Shown: positions 35,141 to 44,695, numbered from the stretch's first letter. The stretch is DNA of 64,000 bases from Flavobacterium sp. MFBS3-15 (GCF_026107645.2 NZ_JAPCHV010000015.1:62001-126000), one strand, 5' to 3'. Notes: generated from the sequence alone by a model not told the origin. Translations and numbers: made by a program.

Positions 35141-35159
35141 AACTGACGTGATGTCAGTT
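35141..35159. promoter_or_regulatory. palindrome just upstream of hppD, possible operator
   Basis: AACTGAC-GTGAT-GTCAGTT: perfect 7-bp arms with a 5-base centre, 18 bases before the hppD start codon. Its place suggests a repressor site or a leader stem (inference). Confidence 0.5.
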
Positions 35160-35175
35160 GCTGTGTTGTTTTTTT

Positions 35176-35443
35176 CCTCTCCCCGGCCCTCTCCAAAGGA
35201 CGGAGCTGGGATTGGATGTTGTGTCTGACCTCACCCCCTACCCCATCTCCAAAGGAGAGAGGCATTGGAACGTGAATACTGTTGTTGTTTATTTTTTTCC
35301 TCTCCCCGGCCCTCTCCAAAGGAGAGGGAGCTGGGATGGATATTGAGAACGTAATTAGTGGCGTATTTATCTCTTCAAGGGTAAGCTTCCGGCAAGAGTG
35401 TTACGCTCCGTCACCCTCTCCTTTGGAGAGGGCCGGGGAGAGG
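35176..35443. repeat. REP-like palindromic repeats between hmgA and hppD
   Basis: The 30-mer beginning CCTCTCCCCGGCCCTCTCCA occurs at 35299-35328 and, inverted and identical, at 35414-35443, one base from the hmgA stop codon. A 25-base copy is at 35176-35200, and a diverged one around 35233-35261 (CCATCTCCAAAGGAGAG). The first copies are followed by AGCTGGGAT. These look like intergenic palindromic elements of the type that is abundant in Flavobacterium genomes, and the facing pair could fold into a long hairpin in the hmgA-hppD message. Confidence 0.85.
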
Positions 35444-35444
35444 A

Positions 35445-36602
35445 CTACTCCACCCACGATTTATAATACTGCCCGTCGTCAAGGCCCATGGCTTCCTCCG
35501 TCACCATCAGCGGGCGGAAGGTATCTACCATCACGGCCAGCTCTTCGGTTACGGTCTTGCCAATGCTTCGCTCCATCGCGCCCGGCGCAGGGCCGTGCGG
35601 TATGCCTTTCGGGTGCAGGGTAATGTGCCCCTGCTCGATGTTGTTGCGGCTCATGAAATCGCCATCTACATAATACAGCACCTCATCGCTGTCGATGTTG
35701 CTGTGGTTGTACGGCGCCGGTATCGCTTTCGGGTGGTAGTCGTACAGCCTCGGGCAGAACGAGCACACTACGAAAGTAGACGTCTCAAACGTCTGGTGTA
35801 CCGGAGGCGGCTGGTGCACGCGCCCGGTTATCGGCTCAAAGTTATGGATGCTGAAGCCATACGGGAAGTTGTAGCCGTCCCACCCTATTACGTCGAACGG
35901 GTGCGTGGCATATACCACCTCGTGCATCATGCCTTCCTTCTTAATCCTGATGAGGAAATCGCCTTTTTCGTCGTATGTCTCTATTTCTTCCGGCAGTTTG
36001 AAATCCCTTTCGCAGAAAGGCGAATGCTCCAGGTGCTGGCCGCTGCTGTTCTTGTAGCGTTTTGGCGTATAGAAAGGCGCGATGGACTCTACGTAGAAAA
36101 TGCGGTTATCCTCCGTCTCAAAATCGATCTGGTAGATCATGCCGCGCGGTATGATAAGGTAGTCGCCGTACTCAAACGGGATGTTGCCCATAAAAGTGCG
36201 CAGCGTACCCTTGCCTTTATGGATGAAAAGCATCTCGTCGGCATCGGCATTTTTATAGAAATATTCCCTAAGTGATTTTCTTGGAGCGGCAAGCCCGATG
36301 ATGCAGTCGCGGTTAACGAGCATGGCCTTGCGGCTGTCCAGGAAATCGTCCTGCGGCTTTAGCTCAAAGCCTTTAAAAAGGAGTGATTTGATGTTCTTGT
36401 CGATGGCAATCTTAGGCTCCACAGAGTAGGATTTCAGTATTTCCTTTACCTGCGTAGGCCTGTGCACATGGTACAGCAGCGAGGAGTGGCCGTGAAAGCC
36501 CTCGGTACCGAACAGCTGCTCATAGTAGAGCCCGCCATCCGGCTTTTCGAACTGTGTATGGCGCTTTTGGGGGAAATTCCCAAGCTTGTGATATATAGGC
36601 AT
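35445..36602 (-). CDS. hmgA: homogentisate 1,2-dioxygenase
   Basis: Opens the ring of homogentisate to maleylacetoacetate in tyrosine catabolism. 385 residues, cupin-fold. The start PIYHKLGNFPQKRHTQF and the metal-site region YNHSNIDSDEVLYYVDGDF followed by HPKGIPHGPAPG fit the bacterial family, which is shorter than the human enzyme. It precedes hppD on the same strand, so two consecutive steps of tyrosine breakdown are together. The stop codon lies directly beside a REP-like element. An inverted repeat CCTCATT/AATGAGG at 36649-36675 lies about 50 bp upstream of the start and may be regulatory. Confidence 0.92.
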   Translation of the reverse strand: MPIYHKLGNFPQKRHTQFEKPDGGLYYEQLFGTEGFHGHSSLLYHVHRPTQVKEILKSYSVEPKIAIDKNIKSLLFKGFELKPQDDFLDSRKAMLVNRDCIIGLAAPRKSLREYFYKNADADEMLFIHKGKGTLRTFMGNIPFEYGDYLIIPRGMIYQIDFETEDNRIFYVESIAPFYTPKRYKNSSGQHLEHSPFCERDFKLPEEIETYDEKGDFLIRIKKEGMMHEVVYATHPFDVIGWDGYNFPYGFSIHNFEPITGRVHQPPPVHQTFETSTFVVCSFCPRLYDYHPKAIPAPYNHSNIDSDEVLYYVDGDFMSRNNIEQGHITLHPKGIPHGPAPGAMERSIGKTVTEELAVMVDTFRPLMVTEEAMGLDDGQYYKSWVE

Positions 36603-36853
36603 TTTTAAATGTATTAGTTATTAAACAATAGTCCGCATACCACTATCGCCTCATTCGGGATTTCTCTTAATGAGGTATTTTAAATATCCTAATAAACCGG
36701 CCCATTGCGTGTTCATATTACAAATATCGGAAAAATTTGGTTTTTTGATTGTATAATTGGGATAAAAAACTGTTCAAATATATCCAAAGTAAGAATTCAT
36801 CAGCCATTATCAAAATACCAGCCTGAAAACGGCAAAGATGGCTAAAAGCAAAA
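36603..36853. other. intergenic region upstream of hmgA
   Basis: No gene seen. It holds the inverted repeat CCTCATT (36649-36655) / AATGAGG (36669-36675) and, on the minus strand, TATATTTG at 36775-36782, a possible -7 box without a -33 partner at normal spacing. Confidence 0.4.
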
Positions 36854-37484
36854 GTGAAGCTTTCCCCGCCTTTGGAGGGCGGCATGGTTTGCCTTGTCTT
36901 GTTTCCGGCACTTGTAACCACCCCGGCTTTCAGCCACCCCTCCAAAGGAGGGGAAGGGAATCCGGGCATCCACAGGACTTTCGTGTGGATACATACATTT
37001 TGTCGAATTGATACGCAGCACACTATTCCCATAAGGAATCAATTTCAGTGTAAAGGTGGCTAAACCCGGATTATGAAGCCACACAGCAGTGAAGCTTTCC
37101 CCTCCTTTGGAGGGGTGCCCGGAGGGTGGGGTGGTTTGCCTTCTTTTGCTTCCGTCACTTGTGTAACCACCCCGGCTTTCAGCCACCCATCCAAAGGAGG
37201 GGAAGGGAATCCGGGCATCCACAGGACTTTCGTGTGGATACATACATTTTGTCGAATTGATACGCAGCACACTATTCCCATAAGGAATCAATTTCAGTGT
37301 AAAGGTGGCTAAACCCGGATTATGAAGCCACACAGCAGTGAAGCTTTCCCCTCCTTTGGAGGGGTGCCCGGAGGGTGGGGTGGTTTGCCTTCTTTTGCTT
37401 CCGTCACTTGTGTAACCACCCCGGCTTTCAGCCACCCCTCCAAAGGAGGGGAAGGGAATCCGGGCACAGGAGTTCAGGCTTGGC
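36854..37484. repeat. tandem array of about 249-bp units built from palindromes
   Basis: Units begin with GTGAAGCTTTCCCC at 36854, 37089 and 37338. The second-to-third interval is 249 bp; the first unit is 14 bp shorter because it lacks the GGGTGCCCGGAGGGTGGGG-type segment. Each unit holds a CCTCCTTTGGAGG palindrome, a CCTCCAAAGGAGG palindrome some 90 bp later and a unique-looking 100-bp segment with ATTCCCATAAGGAAT. The third unit breaks off after the second palindrome. Copies two and three are almost identical, so the amplification is recent. Confidence 0.9.
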
Positions 37485-37487
37485 AAC

Positions 37488-37519
37488 AAAAAAAATCCCG
37501 GCAACTTTCGCTGCCGGGA
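37488..37519 (-). terminator. intrinsic terminator of the amino acid permease gene
   Basis: Minus strand: TCCCGGCA, loop GCGAAAGT, TGCCGGGA followed by eight T. Confidence 0.85.
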
Positions 37520-37540
37520 CTCCGGGTGTGTTTGTTGTTT

Positions 37541-39217
37541 TTATTTTGTAGAAGTCTTTCCATATGTAAAAGCAAATACCAGCGCATGAATCGCAGCAAA
37601 CACTACGGAAAAATAGAACAGCACCGGCACATATGGGTTTTCCGGATCCGGGTGGAGCAATGCATCGGCTTTCGCCCCTTCGTGGTGTATAAAAGCCACT
37701 ACTACCAGCGCCAATACCATAACGATACCCGCCACCGAAACAAATTTATAGCTGCCTGAGCCAAACTGGCCGGCATTAAGGTAGCTTTTCCTCATACCGT
37801 AAAAAAGGTACAGGTCAAAACCTATCATCATCCATACGATGAGCCTGATCCAGGTGTCGAGCGGAAGGAAGACCATCATGAAAAGGCATACGCCTACGCC
37901 CAGTATCGGCACCAATGGAACCAGCGGGGTTCGGAAAGCCCTTGGCGCTTCCGGCATTTTCTTACGCATAATCAGTACGCCTATGCACACCAATATAAAG
38001 GCGAACAGCGTCCCGATGCTGGTCATCTCACCCACCACCCTTGCAGGAACGAATGCGGCAAAAAGGCTTACCAGCACCATAAAAAGCATATTGTTTTTGG
38101 CCGGTGTACGGAATTTAGGGTGAACATCGGAGAAAATTTTGGGCATAAGGCCGTCCTTACTCATCGAGAAGAACACACGACTCTGGCCCATAAGCATTAC
38201 CAGGATAACCGATGCATAACCCGCAAGAATAGCAAGCAGGATAGCATTATTCAGCCATGGATAGGCCGGGGCTATAGCGCCTGAAGTATCCATCGGACCC
38301 ATGGCATCTATCGCGATGGCAACCGGGGCAATACCGTCGGTACCGGCAAAAGCGCTGAAGTTTACAACTCCTGTCATTACGTGTGCAAACAGTATATATA
38401 GCAACGTACAGATACCAAGCGAAAGCAAAATACCAATGGGCATGTCGCGTTTGGGGTTCTTTGCTTCCTGCGCCGCTGTAGAAACAGCGTCGAAACCAAT
38501 ATAGGCAAAGAACACAATGGCGGCTGCACGGATAATCCCGCTAAAGCCGAATTCACCAAACGTTCCTGTATTATCAGGAATATAAGGCGTATAATTCTCC
38601 GGCCTTATATATTGCCAGCCCAATACAATAAATACCAGCACAACAGTTACCTTAAGCGCAACAATAAGCCCGTTTATAAATGCCGACTCTTTTGTACCCC
38701 GCATCAATACGAGCGACATTACCATAACGATTACTACCGCGGGAATATTAATAATACCGCCTTCAAAAGGAGAAAGCATGAATTCGGCCGGGATATCTAT
38801 GCCATAGCCGTGGAGAAACTTGCCAAGATATCGTGACCAGCTTATTGAAACCGTTGCTGCGCCTACTGCATATTCCAGCACAAGATCCCATCCAATAATC
38901 CAGGCAACAAATTCACCCATAGTGGCAAACGAGTAAGTGTACGCGCTGCCCGCAACAGGAATCATGGAAGAAAACTCTGCATAGCAAAGCCCGGCAAATA
39001 TGCAACCCAATGCTGCTACTAAAAACGATATTGTTATGGCAGGTCCGGCATTGGTTGCAGCAGCAATACCTGTAATTGAAAATAGCCCCGCACCGATTAT
39101 GGCCCCTACGCCAAGGGCGGTTAACCCTGTTGCTGAAAGGGTTTTCTTGAGTCCTTTTTCGGATTCGCTGGCCTCATCCAGCAATAAATTTAAAGGTTTC
39201 CTTCTCCAGATTGACAT
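37541..39217 (-). CDS. APC-family amino acid permease (cationic amino acid transporter type)
   Basis: 558 residues with about 13-14 membrane segments. The N-terminal ALGVGAIIGAGLFSITGIAA is the APC-superfamily substrate-binding helix, and FFAYIGFDAVSTAAQEAKNP marks helix 6 with its typical acidic extension. Length, N-terminal soluble part and extra C-terminal helices fit the cationic amino acid transporter group; actual substrate is not determined by sequence. A TATATTTG -7 box lies 24 bases before the start and a terminator follows the stop, so the gene is monocistronic. Confidence 0.9.
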   Translation of the reverse strand: MSIWRRKPLNLLLDEASESEKGLKKTLSATGLTALGVGAIIGAGLFSITGIAAATNAGPAITISFLVAALGCIFAGLCYAEFSSMIPVAGSAYTYSFATMGEFVAWIIGWDLVLEYAVGAATVSISWSRYLGKFLHGYGIDIPAEFMLSPFEGGIINIPAVVIVMVMSLVLMRGTKESAFINGLIVALKVTVVLVFIVLGWQYIRPENYTPYIPDNTGTFGEFGFSGIIRAAAIVFFAYIGFDAVSTAAQEAKNPKRDMPIGILLSLGICTLLYILFAHVMTGVVNFSAFAGTDGIAPVAIAIDAMGPMDTSGAIAPAYPWLNNAILLAILAGYASVILVMLMGQSRVFFSMSKDGLMPKIFSDVHPKFRTPAKNNMLFMVLVSLFAAFVPARVVGEMTSIGTLFAFILVCIGVLIMRKKMPEAPRAFRTPLVPLVPILGVGVCLFMMVFLPLDTWIRLIVWMMIGFDLYLFYGMRKSYLNAGQFGSGSYKFVSVAGIVMVLALVVVAFIHHEGAKADALLHPDPENPYVPVLFYFSVVFAAIHALVFAFTYGKTSTK

Positions 39218-39535
39218 ATAGTTTTGGTTTTATTAAAGTCCCAAATATAGGGTTTTTAATAAAATTATGAGGTTTTTAACGAAATGTTTATTCGGAAGGA
39301 GCTGATTTGGTGTGTTTAGAAAAGGCTGGATTGCTAATTGGGGAATTTTTACCGGAAAATGCATTTCGGCGTCCGTGCATCAGGAACGCTTTTTCGGCAA
39401 AGGTCACCGGATTTTTGTCGGATGTACCCAAAAATACCCTTGTTATACCCCCTAAAGTCATCAGGGCATGGCCTGAAAATCATCCTGAAGCGCCTCAAAA
39501 AAACCATAAATACCCCTAAAATCACCTAAAAAAAC
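39218..39535. other. gap between permease and patatin genes
   Basis: Contains TATATTTG on the minus strand (39242-39249), the likely -7 box of the permease gene. The rest, 39260-39535, shows no gene, terminator hairpin or repeat that I can support; it ends in an A-rich stretch against the patatin stop codon. Confidence 0.5.
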
Positions 39536-41740
39536 CTAAAACCAGTACCCTACGCTCACCCAGGTAAGGTGCTTGTGGGTTTCTGGCGACCAGCTGTGCT
39601 TGATTTCCACCGGCCCTATTATGGTTTCCATGCCATAGCCAACGGCATAGCCGCTAAACCTTGGCCATGAGAACAGCAAGCCCTCTTCATACAGGTTGTA
39701 CCCCACATTGGCATAGTTGGCGGTTACATTCAGGTGGTTCTTTTTAAGAAACTCATAATCAAGGGTTGCCAGGCCTTTTATGTAGCTGTTGCCCGAAATG
39801 CTCAGGAAATCATAGCCATAAAAGTGCACAAAGCTGTTGGTAAGGTTATAACCGTACCCGCCCAGCATGAAGTCGAAGGTAGGCACCTGGTTTTCGCCCA
39901 GTGCAAATCCGGTCTCAGCTTTGAGGTCTATGGTCAGGCGCCTGGCAAGTGTCTTTGCCGTACCTATTTCCCCTTTTATCAGCGTAAAGCGGTCAAACCC
40001 CCCGGTATAGTCGGAAGAGTAGACAAAAGCCTTTGCGAGGCCCTGGAAAAACCAGCCTTCAGATGGGAAGAACTTGCTATCGTAAGAGTCGAACTTGAGA
40101 TACCCGTAGAGCGAAATGTAATCGCTGTCGTCAAATACCGGGTCGATGTCCTGTATGGTTTCCGATTTTATATTGATATGCTGGTACTCGGCACCGCCGC
40201 CAATCAGGAACCGCTGGGCAAAAATGGTTTGCAGGTACAGCTGGTTTGTCCAGTCAGAATAATCCACATTTACCGATTCCGTACCCAGGATCCCGGTGAG
40301 TTCCCCCACAGCATAATCTGCAGAAATGTTGCGGTTAAAGCCCGAGTAATGGGAATGAAGCCCATAGCTGATGTAAAAACCGTTATCAATGTAGTAATCG
40401 AGATTATACCTGAAGTTGTCTCCCAGTATCACATCTACCGAGGCCACGTCGTTGCGGCGTATGAGATTTTTTTGCGTAAGGTTGAGTAATATGGCGCTCT
40501 TATATAATGGGTCGTAATGCAACCCAAATTTGAGATAGCGGTTGATGGGATTTTCGGCAAGCTTCAGGTTGAGCACCTCGCCGCGGGTGCCTTTGTCAAA
40601 ACAGTACGATATCCCATTAAAGTTCTGGGTTGCATTGAGTGTACTGATACCGCTGTTGAAGGTATCGTACGATATTTTACTCCCCGGCTTAAAGCTCAGC
40701 TTACCTATTACATAGGATCGTGTGTAATTATTGAGTCCGTCTATGCGAATCTGTTCTACGTATACAGAATCCTGTGCCGGTATGCGTGGCTTGGTTATGG
40801 GATGGCCAACGCCCAGCGGCTTTAGCCTTTCAATAATTTCACGGCCGGCTTCCTCACCCTTTTTTATGATCTCGGTGCCCTGTTCAAACGATACTACGCT
40901 GAATTCTGAAATGTCAGGTTTTACGTAAATATCGGTAAGCTCCCGCTTGCCCTTCATCTTATTGATCATCTGGTAATTATTGATTTGCACCAGTATGCCT
41001 GTAGCGCCCTTGAGTTCGTCGCGTGTTTTGAGCGGATCCTGCACATCGACACCAATGATGATGTCGGCCCCCATCTTTTTTACCTCCTCAATAGGATAAT
41101 TATTAGTTACGCCCCCATCAATCAGCAATCTGCCGTCTATTTCCGCCGGCGCATATAACGACGGGAATGCCCCGCTGGCTAAAATGGCATCCGGAAGGAC
41201 GCCATGCCGCAGCACGACTTCCTCGCCCGTTTCCACATCTGTGGCAATGCATACAAAAGGAATAGGCAGCTTATTAAAGTCCCTGATGTGGCGCACATGA
41301 TTGGTAAGGCGGTTTATGGTGGTGTAATTGTAGAGTCCTTTGGATAGTGCTGTAGGAAAGCCAATGCGAAAGTTTTTAAACGGAAGGCTGAGTGCGTACA
41401 GTTCGTCATTACGCTTTTCGAAAAAGTTCTTCGAACCGCGCGGGGTGTAATCCCTCAGCATGGCATCAGGATCCAAAGCCCGGAATATAGAATCCAGTTC
41501 CGTAGCAGAATAACCCGCCGCATACAGGCCTCCCACAATGGCACCCATGCTTGTACCGCCTATATAAGAAACCTCAACCCCCTGCTCCTCGAGCACCTTG
41601 AGCACCCCTATGTGTGCCAGGCCCTTAGCGCCGCCGCCACTCAATACTACGCCTACTTTGGGTTTGCCTTCCTTCTTCTCCTGCCCTTTTACAGGGCCGA
41701 AAACAAGCATGCATAACAGCAGGAGAAAAAATCTATTCAT
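39536..41740 (-). CDS. patatin-like phospholipase fused to an outer-membrane barrel (type Vd-like)
   Basis: 734 residues. A signal peptide (MNRFFLLLLCMLVFGPVKGQ) precedes a patatin domain: oxyanion loop GVVLSGGGAKGLAHIG, nucleophile in YIGGTSMGAIVGGLYAAG and catalytic aspartate in LLIDGGVTNNYP. After about residue 320 come a POTRA-like linker and a C-terminal beta-barrel of the BamA/Omp85 type ending in a WVSVGYWF strand. The layout matches PlpD-like type Vd autotransporters and Bacteroidota homologues that stay membrane-bound. Its start overlaps the uvrC stop by one base. Confidence 0.92.
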   Translation of the reverse strand: MNRFFLLLLCMLVFGPVKGQEKKEGKPKVGVVLSGGGAKGLAHIGVLKVLEEQGVEVSYIGGTSMGAIVGGLYAAGYSATELDSIFRALDPDAMLRDYTPRGSKNFFEKRNDELYALSLPFKNFRIGFPTALSKGLYNYTTINRLTNHVRHIRDFNKLPIPFVCIATDVETGEEVVLRHGVLPDAILASGAFPSLYAPAEIDGRLLIDGGVTNNYPIEEVKKMGADIIIGVDVQDPLKTRDELKGATGILVQINNYQMINKMKGKRELTDIYVKPDISEFSVVSFEQGTEIIKKGEEAGREIIERLKPLGVGHPITKPRIPAQDSVYVEQIRIDGLNNYTRSYVIGKLSFKPGSKISYDTFNSGISTLNATQNFNGISYCFDKGTRGEVLNLKLAENPINRYLKFGLHYDPLYKSAILLNLTQKNLIRRNDVASVDVILGDNFRYNLDYYIDNGFYISYGLHSHYSGFNRNISADYAVGELTGILGTESVNVDYSDWTNQLYLQTIFAQRFLIGGGAEYQHINIKSETIQDIDPVFDDSDYISLYGYLKFDSYDSKFFPSEGWFFQGLAKAFVYSSDYTGGFDRFTLIKGEIGTAKTLARRLTIDLKAETGFALGENQVPTFDFMLGGYGYNLTNSFVHFYGYDFLSISGNSYIKGLATLDYEFLKKNHLNVTANYANVGYNLYEEGLLFSWPRFSGYAVGYGMETIIGPVEIKHSWSPETHKHLTWVSVGYWF

Positions 41741-43536
41741 TATTTTGTATTCGCCTTATAATATTCAGTAATCTTTTTTGCTTTGCTCGGACCTACCACT
41801 TTGGCAATTTCTTCCTCAGGCGCTGCCGTAAGCCGCTTTACCGACTTAAAATGGGTAAGCAGCGTCACCATAGTCTTTTCGCCGATGCCCGGAATGCTGT
41901 CCATTGAGGTTTTCAGCGCGCCTTTGCTACGCTTGTCCCTGTGGAAGGTAATCCCAAACCGGTGCGCCTCATTACGGAGGTGCTGTATTATCTTGAGCGT
42001 TTCGCTTTTTTTATCCAGGTACAGTGGCACAGAATCGCCGGGGTAGAAAATTTCCTCAAGCCTTTTTGCAATGCCTAATATAGTGATTTTCCCGCGCAAG
42101 CCCAACTCATCAATGCTTTTTAATGCTGAGGATAATTGCCCTTTGCCTCCATCGATGATAATGAGTTGCGGCAGGGGCTCGTTTTCCTCCAAAAGCCTTT
42201 TGTACCGGCGGAAAACAACTTCCTCCATCGAAGCAAAATCATTAGGCCCCTCCACGGTTTTAATATTAAAATGGCGGTAATCCTTTTTGCTCGGCTTGCC
42301 GTCCTTAAATACCACACATGCAGAAACCGGGTTGGTACCCTGTATGTTAGAGTTGTCAAAACACTCTATATGGCGTGGCTCTTCGGGCAGTCTCAGGTCC
42401 TTTTTCATCTGCGCCATAATGCGGTTGGTATGCCTGTCCGGATCTACGATTTTAATCTGCTTCAGCTGGTCCAGACGGAAATAGCGGGCATTACGCTCAC
42501 TCATGTCGAGTATCATTTTCTTATCGCCGAGCTTTGGAACGGTTACATTTACACCCTCGCCCAGTTCAAGCGGGAACGGAGCTAATATCTCCTTCGAGCG
42601 GAGATGAAAGCGTTCGCGCAATTCTACCACTGCCAGCTCCAGCAATTCCTCATCAGGCTCGTCCAGTTTCTTCTTAATTTCCATCGTATGGCTACGGATG
42701 ATGGCACCGTGCGATACCTGAATGAAATTCACATAAGCCATACTTTCGTCGGAAATAATGGAAAACACGTCCAGGTTGGATATCTTGGGATTGAATACCG
42801 TGCTGCGGGACTGGTAGTTTTCCAGGACGTCCATTTTTTCCTTGATCTGCTGGGCTTCCTCAAAGCGCATTTCCATGGCAAACTCCTGCATGCGCTTTTT
42901 AAAATCCTTGAGGCTTTCTTTGAAGTTACCCTTCAGGATCTGCCGGATGGCATCCACATGGTTTTGGTACACCGCAAACGATTCATGACCTTCGCACGGG
43001 CCTTTGCAGTTGCCCAAATGGTATTCGAGGCACACTTTATACTTACCGGAACGGATATTTTGCTCGCTAAGGTCGTAGTTGCAGGTGCGCAGCGGGTATA
43101 GCTCTTTTATAAGATCCAAAAGGGTATGAACTACTTTAAACGTGGTGTACGGACCGAAGTATTCCGAACCGTCCTTTATTATTTTCCGTGTTGAAAATAT
43201 CCTCGGAAAGGGTTCTTTTTTAATGCATATCCAAGGGTAGGTCTTGTCGTCCTTAAGGAGTACATTATAGCGTGGCTGCAGCTTTTTAATCAGGTTATTT
43301 TCCAGCAAAAGGGCCTCACTTTCGGTAAGTACGACGATGTGCTTTATGCTCACGATTTTCCGCACCATCACGTTGATCCGGCCCGAATCATGCATTTTAT
43401 TAAAATAGGACATCACCCTCTTTTTCAGGTTCTTCGCTTTCCCGACATACAGCAATTTGTCGTCTTTGTCAAAATACTGGTATACGCCGGGGCTATCGGG
43501 CAATGTTTGTATTTGTAAGTCTAAAGGGGTATGCAT
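41740..43536 (-). CDS. uvrC: excinuclease ABC subunit C
   Basis: Dual-incision nuclease of nucleotide excision repair. 598 residues. The N-terminal GIY-YIG nuclease (SPGVYQYFDKDDKLLYVGKA), the UvrB-interacting UVR motif (MRFEEAQQIKEKMDVLE), the RNase H-like second nuclease (HIECFDNSNIQGTNPVSACV and LIIDGGKGQLSSA) and a C-terminal helix-hairpin-helix (SIPGIGEKTMVTLLTHF) are all present. Coupled by a one-base overlap to the patatin gene. Confidence 0.97.
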   Translation of the reverse strand: MHTPLDLQIQTLPDSPGVYQYFDKDDKLLYVGKAKNLKKRVMSYFNKMHDSGRINVMVRKIVSIKHIVVLTESEALLLENNLIKKLQPRYNVLLKDDKTYPWICIKKEPFPRIFSTRKIIKDGSEYFGPYTTFKVVHTLLDLIKELYPLRTCNYDLSEQNIRSGKYKVCLEYHLGNCKGPCEGHESFAVYQNHVDAIRQILKGNFKESLKDFKKRMQEFAMEMRFEEAQQIKEKMDVLENYQSRSTVFNPKISNLDVFSIISDESMAYVNFIQVSHGAIIRSHTMEIKKKLDEPDEELLELAVVELRERFHLRSKEILAPFPLELGEGVNVTVPKLGDKKMILDMSERNARYFRLDQLKQIKIVDPDRHTNRIMAQMKKDLRLPEEPRHIECFDNSNIQGTNPVSACVVFKDGKPSKKDYRHFNIKTVEGPNDFASMEEVVFRRYKRLLEENEPLPQLIIIDGGKGQLSSALKSIDELGLRGKITILGIAKRLEEIFYPGDSVPLYLDKKSETLKIIQHLRNEAHRFGITFHRDKRSKGALKTSMDSIPGIGEKTMVTLLTHFKSVKRLTAAPEEEIAKVVGPSKAKKITEYYKANTK

Positions 43537-43657
43537 GGTACAAAGTTAGTGAACAAATCTTTTGATGTAACAGCAAAATAAGGGGTTTGTTTCACTTCTG
43601 TAATTGGTGATTTTCCATTTCGATAAGTTTTAGTATTTTTATCCTTTCACAAAGCCT

Positions 43658-44620
43658 ATGGAGCATCGCAAACTTGTAATACTGGACGAGGAGATAAAGC
43701 CCGGCGACAGCAAAACCATCAACATGGAAATTGCCCGCCTGCACACAATGACCAAGCTCAAGATCCCAATAATAGTGGAGCGCTCCAAACATGACGGCCC
43801 GGTAGTACTATTCTCGGCAGGGCTGCATGGCGATGAGATCAACGGTATGGAGATTGTACGCCAGATCATCGTCCGCAATATTAACAAGCCGCGCATAGGC
43901 ACCATCATCTGTATACCGGTCATTAATGTATTCGGGTTTGTGAACAAAAGCCGTGAATTCCCTGACGGGCGCGACCTTAACCGCGTATTCCCCGGCAGTA
44001 AGAACGGATCACTGGCCAGCCGTTTTGCCTATTACCTTTTAAAGGAAGTAATACCCCATGTAGACTATTGCGTCGACTTCCATGCCGGTGGGGCCAGCCG
44101 CTTCAATGCGCCGCAAATACGCATAGTGCCGGGCAATGAAGAGCTGAAACAGCTATCTGATGTGTTTAATGCCCCATTTACACTCTATTCAAAGAATATC
44201 AACGGCTCTTTCAGGAATTCCTGCGACAAATTGGGTGTGAAAATGCTCCTGTTTGAAGGTGGCAAATCGTTAGACATCGATGCCGACATAACCCACCATG
44301 GCGTACGGGGTGCCAAGCGTTTCCTTGCCCATTTCGGAATGCTCGATGCCTCTAAAAAAGCCCAGCCTGCCGACAGGCCCTCAATTTATATTGAAAATTC
44401 CGCCTGGATACGGGCCCGCAATTCGGGGCTGTTCCAAAACAAGACCAAAGCAGGGGCATTCGTGCAAAAAGGCGAGATCATTGCCTGTATTACCGACCCT
44501 TTCGGCAAGTTCGAAAAGAAAGTAAAGGCACCCAATACGGGATATATCATCAATTCCAACGACTCACCGATAGTGTACCAGGGCGATGCGATATTTCATA
44601 TATCGCAGCGGATGGTGTAG
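43658..44620 (+). CDS. succinylglutamate desuccinylase/aspartoacylase-family zinc deacylase
   Basis: 320 residues. An M14-like zinc fold with metal ligands in FSAGLHGDEINGMEIV and DFHAGGASRF, followed by the RDLNRVFPG segment typical of the AstE/ASPA group, and a C-terminal beta domain (VKAPNTGYIINSNDSPIVYQGD) with a lipoyl-like turn. The family removes acyl or amino acid groups from amides; the substrate of this subgroup is unknown. No arginine succinyltransferase genes are nearby, so a role in arginine breakdown is not supported. It is transcribed away from uvrC. Confidence 0.85.
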   Translation: MEHRKLVILDEEIKPGDSKTINMEIARLHTMTKLKIPIIVERSKHDGPVVLFSAGLHGDEINGMEIVRQIIVRNINKPRIGTIICIPVINVFGFVNKSREFPDGRDLNRVFPGSKNGSLASRFAYYLLKEVIPHVDYCVDFHAGGASRFNAPQIRIVPGNEELKQLSDVFNAPFTLYSKNINGSFRNSCDKLGVKMLLFEGGKSLDIDADITHHGVRGAKRFLAHFGMLDASKKAQPADRPSIYIENSAWIRARNSGLFQNKTKAGAFVQKGEIIACITDPFGKFEKKVKAPNTGYIINSNDSPIVYQGDAIFHISQRMV

Positions 44621-44628
44621 CGTCGGTT

Positions 44629-44675
44629 GATTTGGTTATTTGTGGATACGGTAATTCGTTCCAAATAACCAAATC
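44629..44675. repeat. 14-bp inverted repeat upstream of the folate cyclo-ligase gene
   Basis: GATTTGGTTATTTG (44629-44642) and CAAATAACCAAATC (44662-44675) are perfect reverse complements with a 19-base spacer. Related sequence, AACCAAATCAACAAATCAAC, recurs at about 45290-45309 on the other side of the gene. Confidence 0.75.
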
Positions 44676-44695
44676 CACGCATCAACAAATAAACA

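Noticed and set aside
35282..35623. Plus-strand frame across the REP-like elements
   Set aside because: Runs through repeats and antisense into hmgA; no coding evidence.
36842..37504. A 220-codon minus-strand frame with internal repeats
   Set aside because: It lies wholly within the tandem palindromic repeats, has no signal, domain or promoter, and shorter frames of the same kind appear on the other strand. It is open because the repeat unit (249 bp) is a multiple of three.
39307..39529. Two short plus-strand frames in the permease-patatin gap
   Set aside because: They overlap each other in different frames, have no promoter or recognisable domain, and end in an A-rich tract.
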